Source: a bacterium (lineage in GTDB: Bacteria > SZUA-79 > Acidulodesulfobacterales > Acidulodesulfobacteraceae). Taken from it: a DNA stretch of 38,719 nucleotides. The DNA lies in the NCBI GenBank assembly GCA_021789605.1, contig JAJYJI010000016.1:1-38719 (forward strand), written 5' to 3'. The number at the start of each line of letters is the position of its first letter. Position 1 is the stretch's first letter. Shown one piece after another: positions 6,024-13,346 of the stretch. The position numbers and the translations under genes were made by a program. Below the pieces are notes generated by a model. That model was not told the origin of the DNA. It did no database searches and saw nothing but the letters and a program-made list of their open reading frames with translations.

Positions 6024-8303
6024 TTATTCTTCTACGGGTTTTTTGACCTGTAAAAGTTTTTTTGTTATATCTACGAAAAGAACCAAAACGCCTATGCTGA
6101 AAATTATATCTCCGGGAACCCTTAACCATAGCCACAGGTCGGTCTTGTCGTAAAAATAGATGCTCCTCGAATACCAGTAGCCGTGTTTAATCGAAGCCGC
6201 GAACTGCAAAAAGCCTTCCGGCAGGAAATTAAGGATAACCCATAGAATCATGCCTGCGTTAAAGCACCACAGGGCAACTCTTCCCCCTCCTTCCGACCAT
6301 TTGGAAGGCTCGACTACCATCCTTAAGACGTAATAGGACAATGCTATGCCAAGAAGACCGAAAACTCCGAATAAAGCGGTGTGTCCATGGTTTATCGTTA
6401 AATACTGCCCGTGTTCGTAATAGTTCATTAACGGAGTATTTATTAATGCGCCGAAAACGCCGGCTCCGATAAAGTTCCAGAACGTGGAAGCCTCTAAATA
6501 TTTAAACGATAAATCCTGCGGAAATGCCTTGCCGGCTTTTACAAGGATATTTTTCTCGTAAACAGCCTGCATAGTTAAAAGCAGCAGGGGAATAACTTCG
6601 AGAAACGAGAACATGGAACCTAGCGCAATCCAGATAGACGCGTCGCCGATAAAGTAAAAGTGATGTCCCGTTCCGAGAATACCGCCCAAGAATATAAGTA
6701 TAATCTCAAGGAGCAGGGTATTTTCGATAGTCGTTCTTTTAACGAGGCCCTGCGAAAGGAAGAAATAGCCTATAACCGCAACGGCAAAGAATTCAAAGGT
6801 TCCCTCGACCCATAAATGAACGACCCACCATCTCCAGAAATCCGTTATAGTCCAGTTTTTTAGAATCCATGCAAGCGGAAACATTCCAAATATATACATT
6901 ATGCCGATAGCAGCCGCACTGATTAAAAACAACCTTTCGACGCTCCATTTATCGGTATTTTTTATAAAATGGGGCTTCAACGCCCTGTAAAGTATTACTA
7001 CCCACAGCAGCAGTCCTACGAATACGATAATCTGATTGAGCCTCCCCAGCTGTAAATATTCAAGGCCCTGGTTGCCGAGAAAAAACCATAAACCTTTATG
7101 AAAATAACCTTTTGCTCCCAGATACATTCCCGCAAGGGCGGCAACGCCGTCAACCAGCAACGCCCACCAAAGAAAATCGATAAAAAAGGACTGCCATTTT
7201 GCTTCTTTCCCCCCGCCTATATATTTGGAAACAAATATGCCTGCGCCAAGCCATGTCGAAGCGATAAATAGAATCGCAAGCTGAATATGCCACGACTTAA
7301 CGATATTAAAGGGCAATGCGGTAAGAGTATGAATTCCAAAGAACGACGCCCTTTCCGCATAATAATGGGCAAGCATCATGCCGGCTATAATCTGTAAACC
7401 GAGCAGAAAAACGCCTAAGAAAAAGAATTTGGCGGATTTTTTCATAGAACGGGTAATTTTAAAATCATTCAAATTTACCATCGGCTTCCAGTTTTCGAGC
7501 AGTGCGGGAGCTTCCTGCCATCCTGGAGAAATGTAGTTAAGGAAAAACCATATCACAAGACCCGCCAAAGCGATAAAAGTGGCAAGCGAAGCGAATGTCC
7601 ATGTGTAGAGATAAGTCGGCGGGGTATTGCCCGCCCCCCTGCTGTACGGCCAGTTATTTGTATAAGTGTGGCTTGAGCCGGGCCTTAACGTCTCGGCGCT
7701 CCACGCCGCCCACGAATAAAACTCGGCTATCCTTTTTATGTCCTGTTTTGAAGGAACGATTTTCCTTCCTATGCCAAGATTTCTGTTCCCTTTCGTATAA
7801 AGATTTTCGATTCTTTTTTTAATCTTACTCAGCGCATATATCTCACCGGGCGTGTAAGTCAAAAGTCTGCCGGATTTAGAAAATCTATTTTTTTTTATTT
7901 TAGATATTACGAGGGATTTTATGTAATCTTTATCCCTCGGCGAGATTTGAGCGTAAGGTTTTTTGTAAAGTTTTTGTGCTTCATAATCCCTATAATATTT
8001 AACTTCCCTGTGGATATACTGGTCGGTAAAATCCGGACCGAAATAAGCGCCGTTTCCATAAATACTTCCATAGTCCATAAGGTCGAATTCCTGAAATCCC
8101 GCCTTGCCGGCAACGATGTCTTTCCCCGTAAAAACTGTCCTGCCTTTTTGGGTTATTATCCGGGCAGGAATAGGCGGGGCGCCGTAATATACCTTGAACG
8201 TTCCGTAAACTAATATGGCGACAAGAACTATCACCGTAAGCGATAGCGTAATTTTTAAAAATTTGTTTACTGCTTTTTCGTCATAATAAATGCTTTTACT
8301 CAT
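6024..8303 (-). CDS. norB: Nitric oxide reductase, quinol-type (qNOR) large subunit
   Basis: A 759-residue inner-membrane protein of the heme-copper oxidase superfamily that reduces two NO to N2O. The start is taken as the ATG at 8303, which has GAGGAG at good spacing; the GTG two codons earlier overlaps that site. Residues 1 to about 225 are one membrane anchor and a soluble domain, as in quinol NORs where a NorC-like domain without heme is fused. It has no CxxCH. About twelve further membrane segments follow, with the heme and FeB ligands: KSWHIQ, VVHLWVEGTFE (FeB His and the NOR Glu residues), GTGHHFY (FeB His pair) and NHGHTALFG (heme b3 and low-spin heme His). It lies 88 bp after a cytochrome c gene on the same strand, which is unusual for a qNOR. 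The product probably detoxifies NO. Confidence 0.92.
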   Translation of the reverse strand: MSKSIYYDEKAVNKFLKITLSLTVIVLVAILVYGTFKVYYGAPPIPARIITQKGRTVFTGKDIVAGKAGFQEFDLMDYGSIYGNGAYFGPDFTDQYIHREVKYYRDYEAQKLYKKPYAQISPRDKDYIKSLVISKIKKNRFSKSGRLLTYTPGEIYALSKIKKRIENLYTKGNRNLGIGRKIVPSKQDIKRIAEFYSWAAWSAETLRPGSSHTYTNNWPYSRGAGNTPPTYLYTWTFASLATFIALAGLVIWFFLNYISPGWQEAPALLENWKPMVNLNDFKITRSMKKSAKFFFLGVFLLGLQIIAGMMLAHYYAERASFFGIHTLTALPFNIVKSWHIQLAILFIASTWLGAGIFVSKYIGGGKEAKWQSFFIDFLWWALLVDGVAALAGMYLGAKGYFHKGLWFFLGNQGLEYLQLGRLNQIIVFVGLLLWVVILYRALKPHFIKNTDKWSVERLFLISAAAIGIMYIFGMFPLAWILKNWTITDFWRWWVVHLWVEGTFEFFAVAVIGYFFLSQGLVKRTTIENTLLLEIILIFLGGILGTGHHFYFIGDASIWIALGSMFSFLEVIPLLLLTMQAVYEKNILVKAGKAFPQDLSFKYLEASTFWNFIGAGVFGALINTPLMNYYEHGQYLTINHGHTALFGVFGLLGIALSYYVLRMVVEPSKWSEGGGRVALWCFNAGMILWVILNFLPEGFLQFAASIKHGYWYSRSIYFYDKTDLWLWLRVPGDIIFSIGVLVLFVDITKKLLQVKKPVEE

Positions 8304-8391
8304 AAACACTCCTCTTTTAACACATTAACTCCATTAATCTTTGATTGCGCAACTAATACAAATAAATCCTTGACGCTAAAAATTAAATAAT

Positions 8392-8838
8392 TTATGCACC
8401 TCCTTTTTTATTTTTAGCCGATTTATATTTTTTTACTTTCATTTGCGCCTTTTTTAATTCCGCCGCTATAATTTTTCTATCCTCTTTATTTAAATGATTG
8501 AACATTAAAACAAAACGCATCATACCGGAAGGATTTTTCAGAAAATCATTTATATTTTCTCCGTAAATTTTCTTGACGTTATAATAAGCATTCGAGAGGT
8601 CCTGCCCCATGCCGCCTCCCTTAATATGCAAAGCTCTTATATTATGGCATCTGACGCACCCCAAATTATAAAATATTAATTTCCCGCTTTCTATTCCAGA
8701 TTTTTTAAAATCATTTTTGCCTGATATTTTCATAAAATAATGCAAAGATGAAAAAGACGACAAAAAGATGAAAAATATCGCCGTTAAAACGGAAATCCAT
8801 ATTTTCATAAATTTTTTATTGATTTTCGGCATAATCAT
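8392..8838 (-). CDS. Membrane-anchored monoheme cytochrome c, NorC-like in size and layout
   Basis: A 148-residue protein with one N-terminal membrane segment (about 13-32) and a periplasmic domain carrying a single heme c site, GCVRCH (Cys61, Cys64, His65). A Gly-rich GGGMGQDLS follows, with candidate methionine ligands in MMRFVLMFNHL, and the tail is very Lys-rich. Size and layout match NorC, the electron-donor subunit of cytochrome c-type NO reductases. However, the next gene in the operon is a fused, quinol-type NorB that should not need NorC. It may be an alternative electron donor or an NO-linked c-type cytochrome. The ATG at 8838 has no strong ribosome-binding site and an ATG two codons later is equally possible. 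A palindrome at 8876-8887 lies just upstream. Confidence 0.75.
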   Translation of the reverse strand: MIMPKINKKFMKIWISVLTAIFFIFLSSFSSLHYFMKISGKNDFKKSGIESGKLIFYNLGCVRCHNIRALHIKGGGMGQDLSNAYYNVKKIYGENINDFLKNPSGMMRFVLMFNHLNKEDRKIIAAELKKAQMKVKKYKSAKNKKGGA

Positions 8839-8875
8839 GAATCTTAATAATAAAAAATAATAAAAAATAATGTTA

Positions 8876-8887
8876 TGACATTTGTCA
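8876..8887. promoter_or_regulatory. CRP/FNR-type dyad (HcpR-like) upstream of the nor genes
   Basis: TGAC-ATTT-GTCA, an exact dyad with a 4-bp centre, 38 nt before the cytochrome ATG. The layout matches sites of CRP/FNR-family regulators and most resembles TTGACnnnnGTCAA, known for the nitrosative-stress regulator HcpR of anaerobic deltaproteobacteria. No CRP/FNR gene is in the window, so the regulator is inferred. Confidence 0.5.
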
Positions 8888-8932
8888 CATTTTTATTTTT
8901 TATAAAATTATTTTATTTTATTAATATGTATG

Positions 8933-8944
8933 TGATAAAAATCA
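8933..8944. promoter_or_regulatory. Second CRP/FNR-type dyad in the divergent interval
   Basis: TGAT-AAAA-ATCA, an exact dyad close to the FNR/DNR consensus TTGATnnnnATCAA, centred about 98 nt before the ScdA/RIC ATG and about 100 nt before the cytochrome ATG. It could serve either direction. Because the region is very AT-rich, chance is a real alternative. Confidence 0.4.
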
Positions 8945-9036
8945 TATATTTACGGTTAAAATTTTACGATAATGATATTAGGTTAAGAACAAAAGATTAA
9001 CCGAGGTATGCGAATTAGAAACAAAGGAGGAAAAAA

Positions 9037-9714
9037 ATGAATACTTTACTTTTAAAAAGCGTAGGAGAAATTGCATCCGAAAGTCCGGAAAAAATAGAGA
9101 TTTTTAAAAAATACAATATAGATTTTTGCTGCGGAGGCAATAAAACGTTAAAAGAGGCATGCGAGGAATCCGGCATAGACGCAACATTGATAGCCGGAGA
9201 ATTTAACGCGGTTTCGGAATATGGCGGCGGGAAAAACAAAAATTATATTTTCAGCCGCAAAGCTAACGATTGGAATGTAGATTTTTTAATCGATTACATA
9301 GTTAACATACATCACACATTTTTAAGGGTTCGCCTCCCGGAAGCTGAGGAATACACGGAAAAAATAAACAGGGTTCACGGGGAGCGCCATCCTGAAATTA
9401 TTAAAATAAGAGGGCTTTTTTTGAAAATGTATCAAGCTCTAACGGTTCATTTAGATAAAGAGGAAAAAGAATTTTTTCCTCTTATAAAAAATATGAAAGC
9501 CTCGGAAATTCAAAAAGAAATAAACGACGCGGAACGCGACCACGAATATGTCGGGCATATTCTTAAGGAGATGCACGCTTTAAGTTCGGGCTATTCCGTT
9601 CCTAAAGACGCCTGCGCTTCTTACAGTCATACTTACGGGCTGCTGCGCGATATTGCTGACGATATAATGATTCACGTGCATCTGGAAAACAATATTCTTT
9701 TCAAAAAAATCTAA
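9037..9714 (+). CDS. Iron-sulfur cluster repair diiron protein (ScdA/RIC/YtfE family)
   Basis: A 225-residue cytoplasmic protein that helps restore Fe-S clusters damaged by NO or oxidants. Residues 1 to about 60 are the ScdA_N domain with its vicinal pair CCGG (Cys31, Cys32). The remainder is a hemerythrin-like four-helix diiron domain with ligands in NIHHTFL, HGERHPE, HLDKEEKEFFP, RDHEYVGH and HVHLENNILF. Length and domain order match YtfE/ScdA. A strong AAAGGAGG site precedes the ATG. It is divergent from the nor genes and convergent with the Rrf2 gene, so it sits in an NO-response neighbourhood. A CRP/FNR-type dyad lies upstream. Confidence 0.93.
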   Translation: MNTLLLKSVGEIASESPEKIEIFKKYNIDFCCGGNKTLKEACEESGIDATLIAGEFNAVSEYGGGKNKNYIFSRKANDWNVDFLIDYIVNIHHTFLRVRLPEAEEYTEKINRVHGERHPEIIKIRGLFLKMYQALTVHLDKEEKEFFPLIKNMKASEIQKEINDAERDHEYVGHILKEMHALSSGYSVPKDACASYSHTYGLLRDIADDIMIHVHLENNILFKKI

Positions 9715-9759
9715 GGTAATGTTTTGACGATGTATCGGCATTATCTCCTGAAATCTGAA

Positions 9760-10212
9760 TCAGCCGCGGAATAAAAAACCGACCCATTTTTCATATTCTT
9801 TGCGCCGGGTTTCTATTCCGGAAAAATCGGCAATCGTATAAGAGTTCAGGGCTTTTATGAGTATTTTTTGTATATTGAGCCACATAAAATGCACGTCGCA
9901 ATTGACGATGTTATCGCATGACGACTTATCGGCGACGCACCTGTTTAAAACAACGCGTCCTTCTATGGCTTCTATTACCATTCTTATGGTAATATTTTCC
10001 GGCGGTATTTTAAAGGAAAACCCGCCTTTGATTCCCGTATAAGATTGCACTATGTCGTTTTTGGCAAGCGTCTGAAAAATCTTGGCCGTAAATGAGGCGG
10101 GCGAGCCGGTATTTTTAGCGATGTCTTTCACGAAACACACCGTTCCGACAGGTTTTTTTGCCATATAAACCAATCCTCTAATCGCATAATCGCTTGCCCT
10201 TGAGATATTCAT
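9760..10212 (-). CDS. Rrf2-family transcriptional regulator (NsrR/IscR-like)
   Basis: A 150-residue Rrf2 protein with an N-terminal winged helix (MNISRASDYAIRGLVYMAKK) and a wing with GIKGGF. Three cysteines, Cys92, Cys99 and Cys105 (spacing Cx6Cx5C), lie at the position of the Fe-S cluster ligands of NsrR and IscR. A cluster-bearing Rrf2 protein between the NO-repair protein and cytochrome bd is most likely an NO or redox sensor for these neighbours (inference). The spacing differs by one residue from IscR (Cx5Cx5C), so the exact type is open. It ends 45 bp from the convergent ScdA/RIC gene. Confidence 0.8.
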   Translation of the reverse strand: MNISRASDYAIRGLVYMAKKPVGTVCFVKDIAKNTGSPASFTAKIFQTLAKNDIVQSYTGIKGGFSFKIPPENITIRMVIEAIEGRVVLNRCVADKSSCDNIVNCDVHFMWLNIQKILIKALNSYTIADFSGIETRRKEYEKWVGFLFRG

Positions 10213-10281
10213 ATAAAATTATTGCTTAAATAAAATTATGGTTATCTAATTCTGCGTTTATTTAATTATAAATTATTAAAC

Positions 10282-10329
10282 AAAAAAATGCCCTATAAAA
10301 ATTAAGGGGGTTAATTTAATTATAGGGCA
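10282..10329 (-). terminator. Intrinsic terminator after cydB
   Basis: On the minus strand TTATAGGGCA and TGCCCTATAA arms (10329-10320 and 10298-10289, exact 10-bp reverse complements) are followed at once by TTTTTTTG (10288-10281). It starts 38 bp after the cydB stop, so it should end the cydAB transcript. The 21-nt loop is longer than usual. Confidence 0.75.
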
Positions 10330-10366
10330 CCGGAGAAAGGGTTAATGGGTAAAAAAACCGCTTATA

Positions 10367-11383
10367 TCAATAACTGCTCTCGTCCATTTTTACCTTTAAT
10401 CCAAACTTTTTATATGCGTAGAAAGCATAAGCAAGAACTAACGGAAGACCTATTATGGTAGCTATCAGCATAACTAAAAGCGTAAGATGATTAGAGGCGG
10501 CATTATAAATATTTAAGCTGTATTCCGGATTAATCGAAGAAGGAACTATATCGGGAAATATTCCTATTCCCAAGCTTGCGACCGCTCCGATAATTCCTAC
10601 GACGGAATACCCAAAAGGCTTAATATCGCTTGTGGATTTAGCAGACAAGATAACGCCTAATCCTCCTATAAGCATAATAACGGGAACTATATCACCCATA
10701 ATGCCGAAACTGTTGCTTAACAGCCTCGGCGCAAATATCGGGGAAATCGATAAAAATAATAAGGTAAATATTACGTAAGCCGAAGCGAATATTTTAGCAA
10801 AAACTCTTGCCCTTTTTTGGACTTCGCCCTCCGTTTTCATAATTAAATATGCCGAACCATGCATTAAGAACATCGAAAGGGATATGAGCCCGCCTGTTAA
10901 TCCGAAAACATTCAGCAGGCTGAAAAGAGACTGATTGTCTATGTGGCCTTTATCTAAGGGGACCCCCATAAGTATGTTTGCTATCGCAACGCCAAGAAGA
11001 AGGGAAATCCCGAGACCGGTAACGGTAATATCGCCGTCCCAAAATTTTCTCCATCCGGCGCTTTCGACTTTGCTTCTGAATTCGAAAGATACCGCCCTGA
11101 ATATTATGAGCCATACAACGAGCATCATGGCTAAATAGAACCCGCTGAAAATAGATGCGTAAACCAATGGAAAAGCGGCAAATACAGCGCCCCCTCCAAG
11201 TATCAGCCAAACCTGATTTCCTTCCCAAACCGGTCCGATTGTGTTCATTACATATCTTTTTTCGCCGTCGTTTTTAGCTATAAAATTTAGCAGGCCGCCT
11301 ACGCCGTAATCGAAACCGTCCATAACAGACCAGCCTAGAATAAGAACCGCTACAAGAATAAACCACAATATATTCAAGTTCAT
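10367..11383 (-). CDS. cydB: Cytochrome bd quinol oxidase subunit II
   Basis: A 338-residue integral membrane protein with about nine hydrophobic segments. It opens with the family signature VLILGWSVMDGFDYGVGGLL and continues with GPVWEGNQVWLI. The acidic residues of this opening lie on the quinol oxidase proton path in known bd enzymes. An AGGAGGT site precedes the ATG. The start codon overlaps the cydA stop by 4 bp (ATGA), a sign of translational coupling. CydAB reduces O2 to water with high affinity, resists NO, H2S and cyanide, and conserves energy without proton pumping. No cydX-sized frame was recognised between cydB and the terminator. Confidence 0.95.
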   Translation of the reverse strand: MNLNILWFILVAVLILGWSVMDGFDYGVGGLLNFIAKNDGEKRYVMNTIGPVWEGNQVWLILGGGAVFAAFPLVYASIFSGFYLAMMLVVWLIIFRAVSFEFRSKVESAGWRKFWDGDITVTGLGISLLLGVAIANILMGVPLDKGHIDNQSLFSLLNVFGLTGGLISLSMFLMHGSAYLIMKTEGEVQKRARVFAKIFASAYVIFTLLFLSISPIFAPRLLSNSFGIMGDIVPVIMLIGGLGVILSAKSTSDIKPFGYSVVGIIGAVASLGIGIFPDIVPSSINPEYSLNIYNAASNHLTLLVMLIATIIGLPLVLAYAFYAYKKFGLKVKMDESSY

Positions 11384-12795
11384 GGCAATACCTCCTTTTC
11401 TTTGGAACCGTCTTTAACGGAAGAATCTCCTGCAAGTTTGTCTTTACCCTCCGTTCTTTCCCTTAATTCCTTTTTAAAAAGAAAAACCGCAAAAGAAGCC
11501 AGCGTAATATATATTAAAATAAACATTGCGGTTGACAGCCCTACGTCTAGCGCGCTGACGTTCGGCGATACGGATTTTACGGTGGTAAGCAGTCCGTAAA
11601 CGGTGAAAGGCTGCCTTCCGATTTCCGTAGTAAACCATCCTAATTCAATAGCTATCAAAGGTATGAAAGTGGTAAACCAAAAAATTTTCAACATCTTCGG
11701 GCTGTCGTATAATCTGTTTTTTAATAGAAGATATAAAGCGATAAGCATAATCAACGCAAAGTAGAACCCTAAGTACATCATGATATGAAACGACCAGAAT
11801 ACTAACCACACCGGAGGAAACATTGCCGGCGTCAATTTTAAACCGTATTTATTATTAATATAGTTTATGGATTCATTGAATCCCATAACCTTTGCAGCCG
11901 GATTCATATATGCCAGCATGCTCAACATCCCGGGAATGGCGAGCTGCGGACCGTTCGATTCCGTTTCGTTATTCGGAAGCGCAAAAAGCATCTCGGGAGC
12001 ATACGATTGGGAGTGCCACTGCGCTTCCATCATGGCAAGCTTAGTAGGCTGGGATGCGACCACTTCCCTTGCGCTGATATCTCCAAGGACAATCTGAAAG
12101 CACGCGACTATTACCCCGGATACGACGGCTATTTTTAAGGCTTTTCTCATAATAATATCTTTTGAATTTCTGATTAAAAAATAAGAAGCTATTCCCGCCA
12201 TAAAAAAAGCCGAGTATTCCCAAGCCGCCGCAACTACGTGAATAAACTCGGAAGGAAAATAAGGATTAAAAACTACATGAAGGAAATTCGTCATCTTAGG
12301 TGTGCCGTTAGAGCCTATTTTGTATCCGGCCGGACTCTGCATCCATGAATTTGCGACAAGAATCCATACGCCGGACAGAGTCGAACCGAAAGCCACTAAT
12401 ATCGTAGATACCCAATGAGCTTTGGCAGAAAGCCTGTTCCAGCCCAACAGCATAACGCCTACGAAAATTGACTCCATAAAGAAAGCAAAAAGGCCTTCCA
12501 CGGCAAGCGGCGCACCGAATATCGCTCCAACGTAAGACGAATACTGCGACCAGTTCGTTCCAAACTGGAATTCCATGACTATTCCCGTAGCAACGCCGAC
12601 AACAAAATTAATAGCGAATAATTTTGCAAAAAAACGGGTAATTCTTAAATATTCCTGATTTTTAGAAAAAACGTAAACTCCTTCGGTGATAACTAAAAGC
12701 GTTCCAAGTCCTATGGTTAAAGGAGGGTATAGAAAATGAAAAAAGGCGGTCATCCCAAACTGGAACCGTGCCAGAAATAACGCCAAACTATTCAT
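11380..12795 (-). CDS. cydA: Cytochrome bd quinol oxidase subunit I
   Basis: A 471-residue subunit carrying hemes b558, b595 and d. I chose the ATG at 12795 because GAGG lies 5 nt upstream; a GTG two codons earlier overlaps that site. Family marks are ARFQFGMTAFFHFLYPPLTIG near the N-terminus (heme His), EGLFAFFMES, PSEFIHVVAAAWEYSAFF, FWSFHIMMYLG (Met/His region of b558) and GWFTTEIGRQPF. The last is usually GWxxxEVGRQPW, so the Trp is Phe here. The length suggests the short Q-loop form. It forms a two-gene operon with cydB. A promoter with a perfect palindrome lies about 95 nt upstream. Confidence 0.95.
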   Translation of the reverse strand: MNSLALFLARFQFGMTAFFHFLYPPLTIGLGTLLVITEGVYVFSKNQEYLRITRFFAKLFAINFVVGVATGIVMEFQFGTNWSQYSSYVGAIFGAPLAVEGLFAFFMESIFVGVMLLGWNRLSAKAHWVSTILVAFGSTLSGVWILVANSWMQSPAGYKIGSNGTPKMTNFLHVVFNPYFPSEFIHVVAAAWEYSAFFMAGIASYFLIRNSKDIIMRKALKIAVVSGVIVACFQIVLGDISAREVVASQPTKLAMMEAQWHSQSYAPEMLFALPNNETESNGPQLAIPGMLSMLAYMNPAAKVMGFNESINYINNKYGLKLTPAMFPPVWLVFWSFHIMMYLGFYFALIMLIALYLLLKNRLYDSPKMLKIFWFTTFIPLIAIELGWFTTEIGRQPFTVYGLLTTVKSVSPNVSALDVGLSTAMFILIYITLASFAVFLFKKELRERTEGKDKLAGDSSVKDGSKEKEVLP

Positions 12796-12888
12796 AAGCA
12801 CCTCTGCTTAAAAATTAGATAAATTTAAATAGCGATAATTTACTTTTTACGACAAAAAACTATTTTTGAAACTTTAAGTTACATTTTA

Positions 12889-12916
12889 ATTCTATCCTTA
12901 AATTTAAGATTGTCAA
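12889..12916 (-). promoter_or_regulatory. Predicted cydAB promoter with embedded palindrome
   Basis: On the minus strand TTGACA (12916-12911), a 16-bp spacer and TAGAAT (12894-12889). The spacer contains the exact 12-bp palindrome CTTAAATTTAAG (12897-12908), placed where a repressor would block RNA polymerase. A second short dyad, AACTTTAAGTT, lies just downstream near 12870-12880. Which regulator binds is unknown; the nearby Rrf2 protein is one candidate. Confidence 0.55.
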
Positions 12917-13147
12917 TTTATTCAAAATTTAAAGAATGTTAAAATATAACCTTACTTTTAACCATTTTTCACCCCCGTTAATATTTTTAAAAATTAAAAT
13001 TTAATTTAGGACTAATATAATCTTATTTATCTTATTTATATCACGAATAAAAATTTTGTCAAGAAAAAAATTATATCTAAATCGCGATTGAGGAAATTAT
13101 TTTCCTCGGTTTAGATAACTTCACGCATGTTCAATTTTAAGCTATGT

Positions 13148-13220
13148 ATAAAAATAGCGCGTCTCTTTTCTCCTCCATACTTTGGCTGCTTCACCCGCTT
13201 AAATCGATAAAAATAGCGCG
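13148..13220. repeat. Pair of 14-bp direct repeats
   Basis: ATAAAAATAGCGCG occurs exactly at 13148-13161 and again at 13207-13220, 59 bp apart, in the gene-free stretch downstream of polA. Two copies are too few to name an element. They could be a duplicated protein-binding site or slippage debris. Confidence 0.6.
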
Positions 13221-13346
13221 CCGTTTCTTTCAATGACCGCAAAATTCTATCGCCTTTGGGTCTTTTACCTGAATTTCATAGGGGATTTGCAGAGGAAACG
13301 CCGCATTTTTTGCGGGGCGCAGTTGAAAATACGGCCGATAAATTAA

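Larger units (their letters stand above)
12796..13346. other. Gene-free interval between cydA and polA
   Basis: About 550 bp. The left third holds the cydA promoter and leader. The middle is extremely AT-rich. The right part is less AT-rich and contains two copies of a 14-bp sequence (13148-13161 and 13207-13220). No reading frame here has a plausible start, composition or family match; the open plus frame at 13256-13450 runs antisense into the polA 3' end and looks like a shadow. Confidence 0.6.
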
